Counted from the first letter of the stretch, positions 17,767-27,304 are shown. The stretch: DNA of 64,000 bases from Natronosalvus sp042663485 (GCA_042663485.1 JBHTAF010000003.1); one strand, 5' to 3'. Program-made: numbers and translations. Notes: generated by a model not told the origin, from the sequence alone.

Positions 17767-18960
17767 ATGGACAGCGTTGACGCCGCGGGATTGGGCATCG
17801 GAGACGAGCACCCGCCCCGAATCATGGGCGTGCTCAACGTCAGCGAGGAGTCGCCGTACGACCCGAGCGTGTTCGACGACCCCGAGGAGGCGGCCCGGTA
17901 CGTCGACGACGAGCTGATCGGCGAGGGAGCAGACATCGTCGACGTCGGCCTCGAGTCGGCCAACAAACGCTTCGACGTGCTCAGCGCGGCGGAAGAACTC
18001 GACCGCCTCCACGTCGCTCTCGAGACGATCGATCGCGTCTCCGGAGACGCGGTGTTCTCAATCGAGACGCGCTACGCGGCGGTCGCCGACGAGGCGCTCG
18101 CGAGCGACTTCGATATGGTCAACGACATCTGCGGGTTCGCCGACTCCGAGATGCCCGCGGTCTGCCGGGAGCACGACGCCGCCGTCGTGAAGATGGCGAG
18201 CCCGCCGGACCTCGAGCGACCCGGCGCCGTCGAGGAGACCGACTGGAGCGCCCGGAAGTCGCCCGAGTGGGCCGAGTCGGCCGACTACGTCGACCAGATC
18301 TACGAGGCGCTGAAGCAAAACGGACTGACCGCAAAGAGCATCGTCGACCCCGCTTTCGGCGGCTGGAGCGAGGCGAAGACGCTCGATGACGACCGGGAGA
18401 CGTTCCGTCGGCTGTGCGAGTTTCGCGCGCTCGGCAGGCCGATGCTGGTCTCGATCAACCGGAAGAACTTCCTCGGCGACCTCGTCGGTCGCGAGACGGA
18501 GGGTCGACTCCCCGCGAGCCTCGCGGCGACCGCGCTGGCCGTAGAACGCGGGGCGCACGTCGTTCGAACGCACGACGTGGCGGAGACGCGCGATGCCGCA
18601 CGCATCGGGAAGGCGTTCACCGACCGCGACCAGGTACTGGAAGATGGTGTGCGAGTCGCTCGGCTCGAGGTCGAGTCGACGCACGACCTCCGGGCACACC
18701 TTCGCGAGGGCGGAGTCGATCCGTCGCTGGCCGACGAGATGAACTATCGGACTCTCGAAATCGACGGCCTCGACCCTTCGAAACGGGAACGAGTCGGCGA
18801 ATTGGCACACGATACCGGCGCAACCCCGGTCGAACTGTCTGACGGACGTATGCTGTTGTGTGCATCGAGAGATCAAATATCCACGATTTTCCGGCGCCTC
18901 GAGGGTTCAGGCGACGAAACCGAAGACGCCTGGAACGCCGTCAGACGGGTGCTCGAGTAA
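17767..18960 (+). CDS. folP: dihydropteroate synthase-like protein
   Basis: 397 residues. DHPS joins the pterin diphosphate with p-aminobenzoate. The TIM barrel is visible in PPRIMGVLNVSEESPYDPSV, GADIVDVGLESANKRFDVL, FDMVNDICGF, SIVDPAFGGWSEAKTL, MLVSINRKNFLGD and AHVVRTHDVAETRDAARIGK. It is divergent: the GGESTRPG-like loop of bacterial DHPS is replaced by GLESANKR. About 75 extra C-terminal residues (from LEVESTHDLRAHL) form an additional domain. mptE lies next downstream, supporting a pterin role. The start is MDSVDAAGLGIGDEHPPRIM; the earlier ATG at 17686 would add a basic leader with no homology-like pattern. Confidence 0.82.
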   Translation: MDSVDAAGLGIGDEHPPRIMGVLNVSEESPYDPSVFDDPEEAARYVDDELIGEGADIVDVGLESANKRFDVLSAAEELDRLHVALETIDRVSGDAVFSIETRYAAVADEALASDFDMVNDICGFADSEMPAVCREHDAAVVKMASPPDLERPGAVEETDWSARKSPEWAESADYVDQIYEALKQNGLTAKSIVDPAFGGWSEAKTLDDDRETFRRLCEFRALGRPMLVSINRKNFLGDLVGRETEGRLPASLAATALAVERGAHVVRTHDVAETRDAARIGKAFTDRDQVLEDGVRVARLEVESTHDLRAHLREGGVDPSLADEMNYRTLEIDGLDPSKRERVGELAHDTGATPVELSDGRMLLCASRDQISTIFRRLEGSGDETEDAWNAVRRVLE

Positions 18961-19095
18961 GAGAAAGCTTATGGCATCCGCTTCGAAAGAGGGAAGTGGA
19001 AGCCGGGTGGCCTCACGGGTAGGGGTACTTGCGAGGCAACGCTCGGCCCACAAACGGATTATTGCGGTCGGCTCTAACATGGGACAGTGACGACT

Positions 19096-19794
19096 ATGGA
19101 CTATCACGAGTGGGAACCGGCGTACGACGCTATTCTCAGGGACTTCGGGTTCGACCGGGCAGCCGACGAACGTGCTCGAGACGTCCTCGCCGACCTCACC
19201 TCGCCCTTCGACCTCGAGCGTCTCGCGTTCGTGGACGGGGCCCGGGTCGTCGTCGCCGGAGCGGGGCCGTCGCTCGAGCGTGACGCAGCCCTCGAGACGG
19301 CTCGAGCGGCCGAGGTCGTTATCGCGGCCTCGACGGCAGTGGACGCGCTCGAGGCCGCTGGAGTCGAGGTCGACTGCATGGTGACTGACCTCGACAAGAA
19401 TCCGGAAACCGTCGAGCGGCTCACCCGCCGCGGAACCCCGGTGGCCGTCCACGCACACGGCGACAACGTTCCCGTTCTACGGATCGTAGTCCCCGAGTGC
19501 GACGGTGCGTTCGTCCTGCCGACCACGCAGGCCGAACCCGCCGGACCCGTCCGCAACTTCGGCGGCTTCACCGATGGCGACCGGGCGGCGTTTCTCGCGG
19601 ACCACCTCGGGGCCAGTCGATTGGATTTCGTCGGCTGGGATTTCGACGACCCCGCCGTCGACCCGACGAAATCGAAAAAGCTTGCGTGGGCCGAACGGCT
19701 GCTCTACTGGCTCGAGCGCCGTCGCGGCGAGAACTTTTCGGTCCTCGACGGTCGCCGCGACGCGATTGACGTGCGAGTACTGCCGCTCGAGTGA
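19096..19794 (+). CDS. mptE: 6-hydroxymethyl-7,8-dihydropterin pyrophosphokinase, MptE type
   Basis: 232 residues of the DUF115/MptE family, the archaeal enzyme that makes the pterin diphosphate used by DHPS. Key segments are ARVVVAGAGPSLERDAA, VDCMVTDLDKNPETV (acidic metal-binding loop), GTPVAVHAHGDN and RNFGGFTDGDRAAFLADHLG. A GTG at 19087 is also in frame, but MDYHEWEPAYDAILRDFGF matches the usual family start. It lies 135 bp after folP on the same strand, so the two consecutive pathway steps are probably co-expressed. Confidence 0.9.
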   Translation: MDYHEWEPAYDAILRDFGFDRAADERARDVLADLTSPFDLERLAFVDGARVVVAGAGPSLERDAALETARAAEVVIAASTAVDALEAAGVEVDCMVTDLDKNPETVERLTRRGTPVAVHAHGDNVPVLRIVVPECDGAFVLPTTQAEPAGPVRNFGGFTDGDRAAFLADHLGASRLDFVGWDFDDPAVDPTKSKKLAWAERLLYWLERRRGENFSVLDGRRDAIDVRVLPLE

Positions 19795-19899
19795 CTCAGT
19801 ACAAGGCAACGTCGTGTCGTCCCGAACTCACCAACTCGTAACCACATTCAATTACGGTCGATCGACGGTTATTTGCGACTGGAGCGTATCGTGGTATCC

Positions 19900-20856
19900 A
19901 TGCCGATACAACGCCGTCGGTTCCTGGCTGCCACCGGATCCGCCGCGGCGGTCGGCGTCGCCGGCTGTTTCGCGAGTGGCGATTCGGAAAATGACGGAGC
20001 CGAGATCGACGGCGAAACCCTCACGCTGGCGACGACGACCAGTACCGACGACACGGGGCTCCTGGCCGCGCTGAACGAGCCGTTCGAGGAGCGCTTCGGC
20101 GCGACCGTTCACGTCGTCGCCAAGGGAACCGGCGCCGCCCTCGAGACGGCGCGAAACGGCGACGCCGACGTGGTCATGGTCCACGCCCGCTCGCTCGAGG
20201 ACGAGTTCCTCGAGGACGGGTACGGGGTGAACCGTCGGGACCTCATGTTCAACGACTTCGTCATCGTCGGCGGGAGCGACGATCCGGCGGGAATCAACAG
20301 AGACGGCGAGGTCGAGAGCGCACTCGGGGCCATCGCCGAAAACGAATCCACGTTCGTCTCTCGAGGCGACAACTCGGGAACCCACACGAAGGAGCAGCAA
20401 CTGTGGGCGGACGCGGGAATCGATCCAACCGAGGGGGGCGAGTGGTACATCGAGACGGGATCGGGGATGGGCGAAGCACTGACCCGAACGAACGAGATGG
20501 GCGGGTACACCCTGGCCGACAGGGGGACCTACCTCTCGATGAAGTCCGAGATCGACCTCGAGATCCACGTCCAGGGCCCGGTCGAAGGCGGTCCGGAGTC
20601 CCTGATGAACCCCTACGGGATCGTCGCGGTGAATCCGGCCGTCCACGAGAACGTGGCCTACGACCTCGCGATGGCCTACATCGGCTTCCTCACGAGCCTC
20701 GAGGGCCAGAATATCATCGAAGGGTATACCGTCTCGGACGAACAGCTGTTCTTCCCCGAGGCGTTCGCCGAGGAACCGAACTTCGAACAGTACGTGCCGA
20801 CGGCCTGGCGGTCGTCGTCCGGCGACTCGCCCGACGAGTCGACCGACGAGGAGTGA
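19900..20856 (+). CDS. tupA: tungstate ABC transporter substrate-binding lipoprotein
   Basis: 318 residues. It starts MPIQRRRFLAATGSAAAVGV with the lipobox VAGC, so it is a Tat lipoprotein. TupA-type signatures are LTLATTTSTDDTGLLAALNE, VVAKGTGAALETARNGDADV, SRGDNSGTHTKEQQLW and the C-terminal NPYGIVAVNP. These bind the oxyanion tungstate, needed for tungstopterin enzymes. First gene of tupA-tupB-tupC and a regulator. The longer upstream frame is rejected because the RR motif should be near the N-terminus. Confidence 0.9.
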   Translation: MPIQRRRFLAATGSAAAVGVAGCFASGDSENDGAEIDGETLTLATTTSTDDTGLLAALNEPFEERFGATVHVVAKGTGAALETARNGDADVVMVHARSLEDEFLEDGYGVNRRDLMFNDFVIVGGSDDPAGINRDGEVESALGAIAENESTFVSRGDNSGTHTKEQQLWADAGIDPTEGGEWYIETGSGMGEALTRTNEMGGYTLADRGTYLSMKSEIDLEIHVQGPVEGGPESLMNPYGIVAVNPAVHENVAYDLAMAYIGFLTSLEGQNIIEGYTVSDEQLFFPEAFAEEPNFEQYVPTAWRSSSGDSPDESTDEE

Positions 20857-20891
20857 TCACTATTCGGAACGGCTACAATGGTTCCACGGAG

Positions 20892-21623
20892 ATGACGCGG
20901 ACGATGAGCGACCTGCCACTCGAGGTCCTGTCGACCTCGGCCATCGCGTTCCCCTTCGAGTGGCCCTACGTGAGGAGCATCATCGAGGTCTCCCTGTACG
21001 TCAGCACCGCCGCCGTCCTCGTGAGCACGCTTCTCAGCCTGCCCATCGCGCTCGCGCTCGGTTTTACTTCGTTTCGCGGGAAGGGGCTTCTCACCTCGGT
21101 CATCACCACCGGGATGGGGTTTCCGAGCGTCGTCGTCGGCCTCGTCGTGCTCTTCGGGGTCTCGAACCAGGGGCCGCTCGGCTCGCTCGAGCTTGCTTTC
21201 ACGCCAGAGGCGATGATCCTCTCCCAGATCGTCCTCGCGATGCCGGTCATCACCGGCGTCAGCCTCGCGGCCGTCTCGAACGTCGACGACGGGGTTCGCG
21301 ACGCGGCGTTCGCCATGGGCGGCACCCGGCTCGACGTGGCCATCGTGACGATCAGGGAGGCCCGCTACGGCATCGCGACGGCCGTCCTCGCCGGCTTCGG
21401 TCGGGCGATCAGCGAGGTCGGCGGGGTGCTCATCGTCGGCGGGAACATCGTCGTCTCCGGGGAGTCGTACACCCGGACGCTCACGACGGCGATCCAGCTC
21501 GAGGCCCGACAGGGCCGGTACGAGACGGCGATGATCCTCGGAGGCGTGCTGGTTGCGCTCGTCTTGCTCGTGAACGCGCTGGTGCTTCGGCTGGGCGATA
21601 GCGGGGGTGGGCGGTACCGATGA
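20892..21623 (+). CDS. tupB: tungstate ABC transporter permease
   Basis: 243 residues with about five to six helices. The permease loop EAA-like motif is DGVRDAAFAMGGTRLDVAIV followed by ISEVGGVLIVGGNIV. It matches the TupB size and order. Start is uncertain: GTG at 20853 overlaps the tupA stop (GTGA) and would add 13 residues, while ATG at 20892 or 20904 gives MTRTM or MSDLPLEVLS. I use 20892. Its stop overlaps the tupC start by 4 nt. Confidence 0.87.
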   Translation: MTRTMSDLPLEVLSTSAIAFPFEWPYVRSIIEVSLYVSTAAVLVSTLLSLPIALALGFTSFRGKGLLTSVITTGMGFPSVVVGLVVLFGVSNQGPLGSLELAFTPEAMILSQIVLAMPVITGVSLAAVSNVDDGVRDAAFAMGGTRLDVAIVTIREARYGIATAVLAGFGRAISEVGGVLIVGGNIVVSGESYTRTLTTAIQLEARQGRYETAMILGGVLVALVLLVNALVLRLGDSGGGRYR

Positions 21624-22465
21624 GGGCGACAGACGGAGCGGGTTCGACGGGTGGAACGGACGAGACAGACGGATCGAACGCGACGAACGCACCGAGGGCA
21701 CCCATCGAGGCTCGCAGCGTCTCCCACGGCTACGGGCGCGAACGCGTCCTCGAGGACGTCACCCTCTCGGTCGATCCCGGCGAGGTCGTCGCGCTCATCG
21801 GTCCCTCGGGCGTCGGAAAGACGACGCTGTTGCGACTCCTCGCCCTCTTCGAGCGGCCCGACGACGGGACGATTCGTCACGGCGGCGAGGACGTCTGGGC
21901 GAACGGTAACGGCGAGCGTCTCGACCACCGTCGTTGCGTCGGCATGGTGTTCCAGGAGCCGAACCTGTTCGACGCGAGCGTCCGGCAGAACGTCGCCTAC
22001 GGATTGCGCGTTCGGCAGGGGTGGCGCGAACGGGTCCGACTCAGTTTCGCCTCGATCCTCGGACGCACGTCGACGCCCCCGGCCGTTGCGCAGGCCCTCG
22101 AGGTCGTCGGCCTCGCCTCGTACGCCGACCGCGACGTCGACTCGCTCTCGGGTGGCGAGGCCCAGCGCGTCGCCTTCGCTCGAGCGCTCGCGTACGATCC
22201 AGACGTCCTCGTCCTCGACGAACCCACGTCGGAACTCGACCCGCGGAACACGGCGATCCTCGAGGATGCCGTCCGGACGGCCCGTGCGAACGGCATCGGG
22301 GTCGCGATGGCGACCCACGACATGCACCAGGCACGACGGGTGGCCGATCGCGTCGGCCTCCTCCTGGACGACGGCGTCGTCGAAATCGACGAGACGGAGA
22401 CCATCTTCGAGGACCCCAGCGACGACCGAACGCGACAGTTTATCCGGGGGGACCTGGTCTACTGA
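21620..22465 (+). CDS. tupC: tungstate ABC transporter ATPase
   Basis: 281 residues. Walker A is GPSGVGKTTLLRLLALFERP, the signature LSGGEAQRVAFARALA, Walker B VLVLDEPTSELDP and the H-loop MATHDMHQARRVADR. A Gly/Thr/Asp-rich tail of about 28 residues precedes the domain. The start overlaps the tupB stop (ATGA). It drives TupB with substrate from TupA. Confidence 0.9.
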   Translation: MRATDGAGSTGGTDETDGSNATNAPRAPIEARSVSHGYGRERVLEDVTLSVDPGEVVALIGPSGVGKTTLLRLLALFERPDDGTIRHGGEDVWANGNGERLDHRRCVGMVFQEPNLFDASVRQNVAYGLRVRQGWRERVRLSFASILGRTSTPPAVAQALEVVGLASYADRDVDSLSGGEAQRVAFARALAYDPDVLVLDEPTSELDPRNTAILEDAVRTARANGIGVAMATHDMHQARRVADRVGLLLDDGVVEIDETETIFEDPSDDRTRQFIRGDLVY

Positions 22466-22474
22466 AACGAACCC

Positions 22475-23212
22475 ATGACGATCGAGCGCGGGTATCGAAC
22501 GGAACTCACCGTCGGCGAGGTGACGGTCGACCGTCGCGACGTCGAGATGCTCGAGGCGATCGACGCTCACGGCTCGATGCACGCGGCTGCCGACGCGCTG
22601 GGGCGGTCCTACGCCCGCGTCCAGCGCCGGATCGTCGAACTCGAAGACGAACTCGGCCCACTCACCGAGCGCCACCGGGGTGGTGCCGACGGCGGCGGAA
22701 CCACCATCACCGAGACTGCGCGGGACCTTCGTCGGCGCTTCGAGCGCCACCAGACGGCCCTCGAGGGCGTCGCGAGCGTCACGGAGTCGGTGCTGTCGGG
22801 GACCGTCGTCGAGCGCGAGGGCGAACTCGCGACGGTCGAGACCGAAATCGGGCGGGTCGTCGCAGTCACACCCGCCGATTCGAAGACGGTCCAGGTGAGC
22901 GTCCGGTCGGACGCGGTCGTCCTGTCCGATCCGGACGACCGATCGAAACCCGGACGGACGAGTTTTCGCAACCGGTTCGAGGGCACCGTCGAGCGCGTCG
23001 AGCAGGGAACCGCGGTCGCCCAGGTTCGCGTCGACGTAGGCGGAACGCAGGCGCGAACGGGGGCCGACGGAGCCGGGCTCGAGGCGCTCGTCACCCGCAC
23101 GAGCGTCGACTCCCTCGGTCTCGAACCCGGTCGTCCCACCGTCGCGTCGTTCAAGGCGACCGCGGCGCGGGCGATTCCGCTCGAGGGCGTGGACGACTCG
23201 CTCGTGGACTGA
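22475..23212 (+). CDS. ModE-type regulator with winged helix and TOBE (Mop) domains
   Basis: 245 residues. The N-terminal LysR-like wHTH of ModE is seen in DRRDVEMLEAIDAHGSMHAA and YARVQRRIVELEDELG (residues about 18-60). Two TOBE/Mop-like segments follow: VTESVLSGTVVEREGELATV and RNRFEGTVERVEQGTAVAQV; these bind molybdate or tungstate oxyanions. Lying 9 bp after tupC, it is probably the oxyanion-sensing repressor of the operon, an inference from position and domains. No clear ModE operator is seen ahead of tupA. Confidence 0.85.
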   Translation: MTIERGYRTELTVGEVTVDRRDVEMLEAIDAHGSMHAAADALGRSYARVQRRIVELEDELGPLTERHRGGADGGGTTITETARDLRRRFERHQTALEGVASVTESVLSGTVVEREGELATVETEIGRVVAVTPADSKTVQVSVRSDAVVLSDPDDRSKPGRTSFRNRFEGTVERVEQGTAVAQVRVDVGGTQARTGADGAGLEALVTRTSVDSLGLEPGRPTVASFKATAARAIPLEGVDDSLVD

Positions 23213-23218
23213 GAGAAC

Positions 23219-24145
23219 TTACTCAGCGATCGCGTAGCGGCCACCTTCTTCGCACTCTACGGCACCGTCCCGCTCGAGTCGCTCCAGGTGGGCCGCGACC
23301 TCGCCGGCCCCGAACTTGGCGTGGATCCCCTCGAGGTCGCCGAACAGGTCCCGGGCGAGTTCCCACGGCGTCGCTTCCGTGCGTTTCTCGAGGGCCGTCT
23401 CGACGCGTCGCGTTCGCTCGTCGTGGTGAGCGCGAATCGCCTCGATCCGCTCGCGGTCGACGGTATCGCCGTGTCCTGGGCGGAGCGTCACCGCACCCGA
23501 TTCGACGCCCTCGCGGGCGAGGAGTCGATCTAGCGTCTCGAAGTAGGTTCCGAGCGGGTCCGTGGCGCGCGTCCGCGTGTCGCTCCCGCCGACGTTCGGG
23601 GTGTGCGTGGGCAACGCGGCGTCGCCGAGAACGAGCGCCTCGTCGGTCGCGAGCGAAATGTGCCCCGCCGTGTGGCCGGGCGTCTCGAGCACCTCGAGGC
23701 CCGCAACGGTCCGACCGTCGACCAGCGATTCGACGGGTGTCGCGTCGGGAAGCGGTGACGGTCGATCGCCCTCGACGACCGCAGTGACGACGTTCTCGGG
23801 GACGCCCCAGGCGGCCATCGCCACGGCGTCTCGCTCGAGGCGCGCCTTGCGCTCGACGGCGTACTCCGCGAGCAGGGGTGCGTCGCGCTCGCCCATCGCG
23901 ACCGTCGCGTCGGCGGCCTCCGCAAGGCGCGGCGCCAGCCCGACGTGGTCGGCGTGCCAGTGGGTGCAGACGACGTACTCGAGGTCCGTGAGCCTCTCGA
24001 GTTCGGCCTCGAGACCGTTCCGGAGATCCGACCACGCGGCCTCGGTCGGCGGTCCAGGATCGACGAGGATCCGTTCGTCGACGAGATAGGCGCTATTGGT
24101 CCCCTCGGGCGTCCCGCCGCCGACCGGAATTCGAACCACGGTCAT
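23219..24145 (-). CDS. MBL-fold metallohydrolase (glyoxalase II-like)
   Basis: 308 residues. The metal-binding motif is CTHWHADHVGLAP, and later ligands appear in LETPGHTAGHISL, LGDAALPTHTP and RPGHGDTVDRE. The C-terminal 80 residues are helical (RTRRVETALEKRTEATPWEL and the winged-helix-like GAGEVAAHLERLERDGAVEC), as in LACTB2-like MBL proteins. Substrate unknown: a thioester or RNA are both possible for this subfamily. The start is MTVVRIPVGGGTPEGTNSAY; upstream codons are not credible. Confidence 0.85.
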   Translation of the reverse strand: MTVVRIPVGGGTPEGTNSAYLVDERILVDPGPPTEAAWSDLRNGLEAELERLTDLEYVVCTHWHADHVGLAPRLAEAADATVAMGERDAPLLAEYAVERKARLERDAVAMAAWGVPENVVTAVVEGDRPSPLPDATPVESLVDGRTVAGLEVLETPGHTAGHISLATDEALVLGDAALPTHTPNVGGSDTRTRATDPLGTYFETLDRLLAREGVESGAVTLRPGHGDTVDRERIEAIRAHHDERTRRVETALEKRTEATPWELARDLFGDLEGIHAKFGAGEVAAHLERLERDGAVECEEGGRYAIAE

Positions 24146-24314
24146 GGGTGTCGTTTGGCCGTCCGGTACCTGAGTCGAACGGTTTCCGAACGTGGGTGGT
24201 TCGCGGCGCCCGTAGCCGACGATTCGATATGCTCGAGACGTACGAAACCGTCGTGACGACTCAGCACTCGAGTTAGCGGCAACAATTAAGCCCCTCAAAT
24301 GGCCAGTGAGGAAC

Positions 24315-24755
24315 GTGGATCGACGCCTCATCGTCACGATGTCGTTCACTGCCTACCTCGTCGGCGGCGCCCTGTTCGCCATCGCCCAGTCGGCGGCCGG
24401 CGTGACGTACACGGAGAGCCAGCTCGAGTTCATCGTCCTCGTCGGCTACCTCGGCCCGCTCCTCGCGATGGGGTTCGTCTGGGTGAAGAACTACGGCTAC
24501 GGCGCGCCGCTGCTGGTGGGAACGACCGCCACGACCTGCTGGTTCGTCGTCTACTTCTTCTTCGTTCACGACAATCCCGCGAACGTCGGCGCCGTCACGG
24601 GCGACTCCGCCGGTGCGTACACCGCGTCGGTCGTCGCGGTCGTCGCCCTGTCGCTCGTGACTGCTCTGACCGGGACGTGGCTCTGGTACTGCGAGAGCGA
24701 CGGGTTTCGGGAGGCAGTCGACAACGCAATTCGCCCGACGGACGCTCGAGAGTGA
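24315..24755 (+). CDS. small four-helix haloarchaeal membrane protein
   Basis: 146 residues with four hydrophobic segments (TMSFTAYLVGGALFAIAQSA, FIVLVGYLGPLLAMGFVWV, TATTCWFVVYFFFV, VVAVVALSLVTALTGTWLWY). No motif of known function. GTG codons at 24306 and 24315 and an ATG at 24348 compete. A TATA-like AATTAAG (24284-24290) lies about 28 nt ahead of the GTG at 24315, so I choose VDRRLIVTMS, probably leaderless. Confidence 0.62.
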   Translation: MDRRLIVTMSFTAYLVGGALFAIAQSAAGVTYTESQLEFIVLVGYLGPLLAMGFVWVKNYGYGAPLLVGTTATTCWFVVYFFFVHDNPANVGAVTGDSAGAYTASVVAVVALSLVTALTGTWLWYCESDGFREAVDNAIRPTDARE

Positions 24756-24794
24756 GAGTGAGAGCGTGGGTGCGTGCGAGAGCGAGACCGTGAC

Positions 24795-25181
24795 TCAGCC
24801 CTGAAAACCCGTGAGTGACCAGGTATCGTCGTCGTCGGCTTCCCCCGAATCGAACTCGGGGGCACTTATCAACACGAATGCGCTCTCTTCGTCGCCGTTT
24901 CTGATCTGCCTTTCTGCCTCTGGTGCGATCCAGACCGCGTCCCCCTCCTCGACGGGGACCGACTCGTCGTCGACGCGAACCTCCGCCGTGCCTCGAACCA
25001 GGACGTACACCTCTTCGTGGTCGTCGCCGGTGTGATCGTGCGGTTTGCTGTTCCAGTTCGGCGGGCACCGTGAGAACGTGACGCCGACTTGCCGACAGCC
25101 CAGTGGCTCGCTCAGGAGGTGCATCGCGTCCGAGACCTGCTCGACCTCCTCGTAGTTGACCTTCCGATAGCTCATGCTCAT
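24795..25181 (-). CDS. single-domain cupin protein
   Basis: 128 residues. Cupin motif 1 is KPHDHTGDDHEEVYVLVRGTA and motif 2 GDAVWIAPEAERQIRNGDEE. The metal ligands expected are the histidines of HDHTGDDHEE with the Glu, though motif 2 lacks the usual His. No catalytic partner nearby. Starts at M1 or M3 (MSYRKVNYEEVEQ). Function unknown; many such cupins bind sugars or small aromatics. Confidence 0.75.
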   Translation of the reverse strand: MSMSYRKVNYEEVEQVSDAMHLLSEPLGCRQVGVTFSRCPPNWNSKPHDHTGDDHEEVYVLVRGTAEVRVDDESVPVEEGDAVWIAPEAERQIRNGDEESAFVLISAPEFDSGEADDDDTWSLTGFQG

Positions 25182-25286
25182 GGGTGAAGTTCGTGACGAG
25201 TTCTCTTAAACGCTCACACGTGTTAGCTGGCGAAGGAGATCAGCGGATTCGTCGGTTAAGTTCCTACCCGGAGCCTCGAGCGCCGC

Positions 25287-26291
25287 TCACCGTTCGGGCG
25301 CGAGCACGTCGATCGTCGCCTCGATCTCCTCGGTCGTAGCCCCCCGCGGGAAGCCGATAGCGAGCGAATCGACGCCGTCGATCGCCTCGAACTTCTCGAG
25401 TTCTGCGCGGACTCTCTCGGGCGTCCCCGCCGCGCCGAGGTCGTCGAGCAGGTCGTCGGGGATCAGCGAACACGCCCGCTCGTGGTCGCCGCTCGACCAG
25501 GCAGCCGCGATGTCGTTCGCTTCCTCCTCGTATCCTTGCCGGGCGAGGGACTCCCGGTAGTACGTGCCCATCGCGCCGACGTAGAACGCCAGGTGCTGAC
25601 GGGCGAGGTCGCGGGCCCGATCGCCATCCTCGAGCGCGCAGGCGGTCAGCGAGAGCGTCACGCGGACGTCGTCGCGCTCGCGGTCGCCGAGCTCGATCCC
25701 CCGCTCGAGATCCTCGAGACGTTCGCGCATGCCCTCGGGCGTGAAGACGATGGCGTGCCAGCCGTCGGCGAATCGCCCGGCGAGTTCGACGGATTTCGGC
25801 CCCATACCGGCCACGTCGACGGGAATCGGCGTCTCGGGCGGGTCACAGCGCAGTCGGAAGCCGGCTAGCGAGAAGACGTCGCCGTCGTAGTACAGCGTCT
25901 CGCCGCTGGTCACCGCCCGGACGATCTCGAGGTACTCGCGCGTGCGCCGAAGAGGACGGTCGAAGTCGACGCCGTGCCAGCCCTCGACGACGGCCGGGCC
26001 GCTGGGGCCGATGCCGAGGCGGAGGCGTCCGTCCGACACCTCCTGGAGGGTGGCGGCCGTCTGGCCCAGGAGCGCCGGGGAACGCGAGTAGACGTTGGCG
26101 ATGCTCGGGCCGATTCCGATCTCGTCGGTTTCGGTGGCGATTCGAGTGAGGACGGTTACGACGTCACGTCCCCACGTTTCCGGGACCCACGCGCGTTCGT
26201 ACCCCCGATCCTCGCCCCGTTTGGCGAGGTCGACGAGCGACTGGACGGATGGCTGTGCGGCGACGGGCAGGTGAAGCGTTTTTCGGGTCAT
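25287..26291 (-). CDS. F420-dependent LLM-class oxidoreductase
   Basis: 334 residues of the luciferase-like monooxygenase fold, TIM barrel. Family segments include RGEDRGYERAWVPETWGRDV, GIGPSIANVYSRSPALLGQT and LRLGIGPSGPAVVEGWHG. Members of this group in haloarchaea are expected to use coenzyme F420 for hydride transfer. It is probably co-transcribed with the SDR gene 36 bp upstream. Substrate unknown. Confidence 0.83.
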   Translation of the reverse strand: MTRKTLHLPVAAQPSVQSLVDLAKRGEDRGYERAWVPETWGRDVVTVLTRIATETDEIGIGPSIANVYSRSPALLGQTAATLQEVSDGRLRLGIGPSGPAVVEGWHGVDFDRPLRRTREYLEIVRAVTSGETLYYDGDVFSLAGFRLRCDPPETPIPVDVAGMGPKSVELAGRFADGWHAIVFTPEGMRERLEDLERGIELGDRERDDVRVTLSLTACALEDGDRARDLARQHLAFYVGAMGTYYRESLARQGYEEEANDIAAAWSSGDHERACSLIPDDLLDDLGAAGTPERVRAELEKFEAIDGVDSLAIGFPRGATTEEIEATIDVLAPER

Positions 26292-26327
26292 CGTAGGTAG
26301 TAGGTGTTAAATCTCAGATGCCTGGGG

Positions 26328-27104
26328 TCAGGTGTCGGGGGTCTCCATGATCGCTGGTTTGCCGGCGGCCTCGAGCGTCTGACCGACGAGGTACGACGAG
26401 GCGGGACTGGCGAGGAACTGGACGACGTCGGCGATTTCCTCGACGGTTCCCATCCGTCGGTCGATCTCGTCGCGGTCGACCTCGTCGGCGCTGATGCCCA
26501 TCTGAGCCTCGACGCCCTTCGTCGCGACGAAACCGGGAGCGACGGCATTGACGCGGACGCCTTCGCTCGCCCACTCGAAGCCCAGCGACGACGTGAGGGC
26601 GTTGACGCCGGCTTTCGCCGCCGCGTAGTGGCTCATGTACGGTGCGCCCTGGATCCCGGCGACGCTCGAGAGGTTGACGACGATGCCGCCGCCGTCCTTG
26701 AGGTGATCGGCGGCCGCGTGGGTACACAGGTAGGTTCCGGTGAGATTGATGTCCAGGATCGTCCGCCAGCCGTTCTCGCTGATGCCGTCGAAGTTTGCCA
26801 TGAAACTGGCGCCCGCGTTATTCACGAGGACGTCCAGTCCGCCGAACGTCTCGACGGTCGCCTCCAGGAGGGCCGCGACGGCCTCGCTATCGGTCACGTC
26901 GCACTCGACGGCGAGCGCGTTTCCAGGTCGGCCACTCTCCTCGATGGCCTCGGCCACGGGGTCGACGTTCTCCTGTTCGCGAGAGCAGATTACGACATCG
27001 ACGCCGTCGTCGGCGAAGCGCTCGGCGATGGTCCGGCCGATGCCGCTCGAGGCGCCGGTCACGATGGCGACGTCGCCGTCGATGTGGAACTGTTCGACCG
27101 TCAT
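26328..27104 (-). CDS. short-chain dehydrogenase/reductase
   Basis: 258 residues. The nucleotide-binding motif is VTGASSGIGRTI, NNAG is NNAGAS, the catalytic Ser is in SSVAGIQGAP and the YxxxK motif is YAAAKAGVNAL. Typical classical SDR with NAD(P). Likely first gene of an operon with the LLM oxidoreductase. Substrate unknown: possibly a ketone or alcohol of lipid or xenobiotic origin. Confidence 0.85.
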   Translation of the reverse strand: MTVEQFHIDGDVAIVTGASSGIGRTIAERFADDGVDVVICSREQENVDPVAEAIEESGRPGNALAVECDVTDSEAVAALLEATVETFGGLDVLVNNAGASFMANFDGISENGWRTILDINLTGTYLCTHAAADHLKDGGGIVVNLSSVAGIQGAPYMSHYAAAKAGVNALTSSLGFEWASEGVRVNAVAPGFVATKGVEAQMGISADEVDRDEIDRRMGTVEEIADVVQFLASPASSYLVGQTLEAAGKPAIMETPDT

Positions 27105-27304
27105 CGCCGGTCACTCCGTCTCGTGGTACCCATGCTCGTGGCCGAATACACAGTCAACTCTCTTAACGTTGTATGTCCCGTGATCGATCGACGGGGGACG
27201 ATTCTCGAGTCCGTGCTAAAAACCAGGGAGTGGGCACTCGAGGGCGGTGGCGGTCGCGGAACGTCGAAACGGATGGGCACTCGGCCTTCTCGAACGTCTG
27301 GCGC

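Noticed and set aside
19858..19867. GTCGATCGAC palindrome ahead of tupA as ModE operator
   Set aside because: This 10-mer is common in GC-rich haloarchaeal DNA and does not resemble ModE sites.
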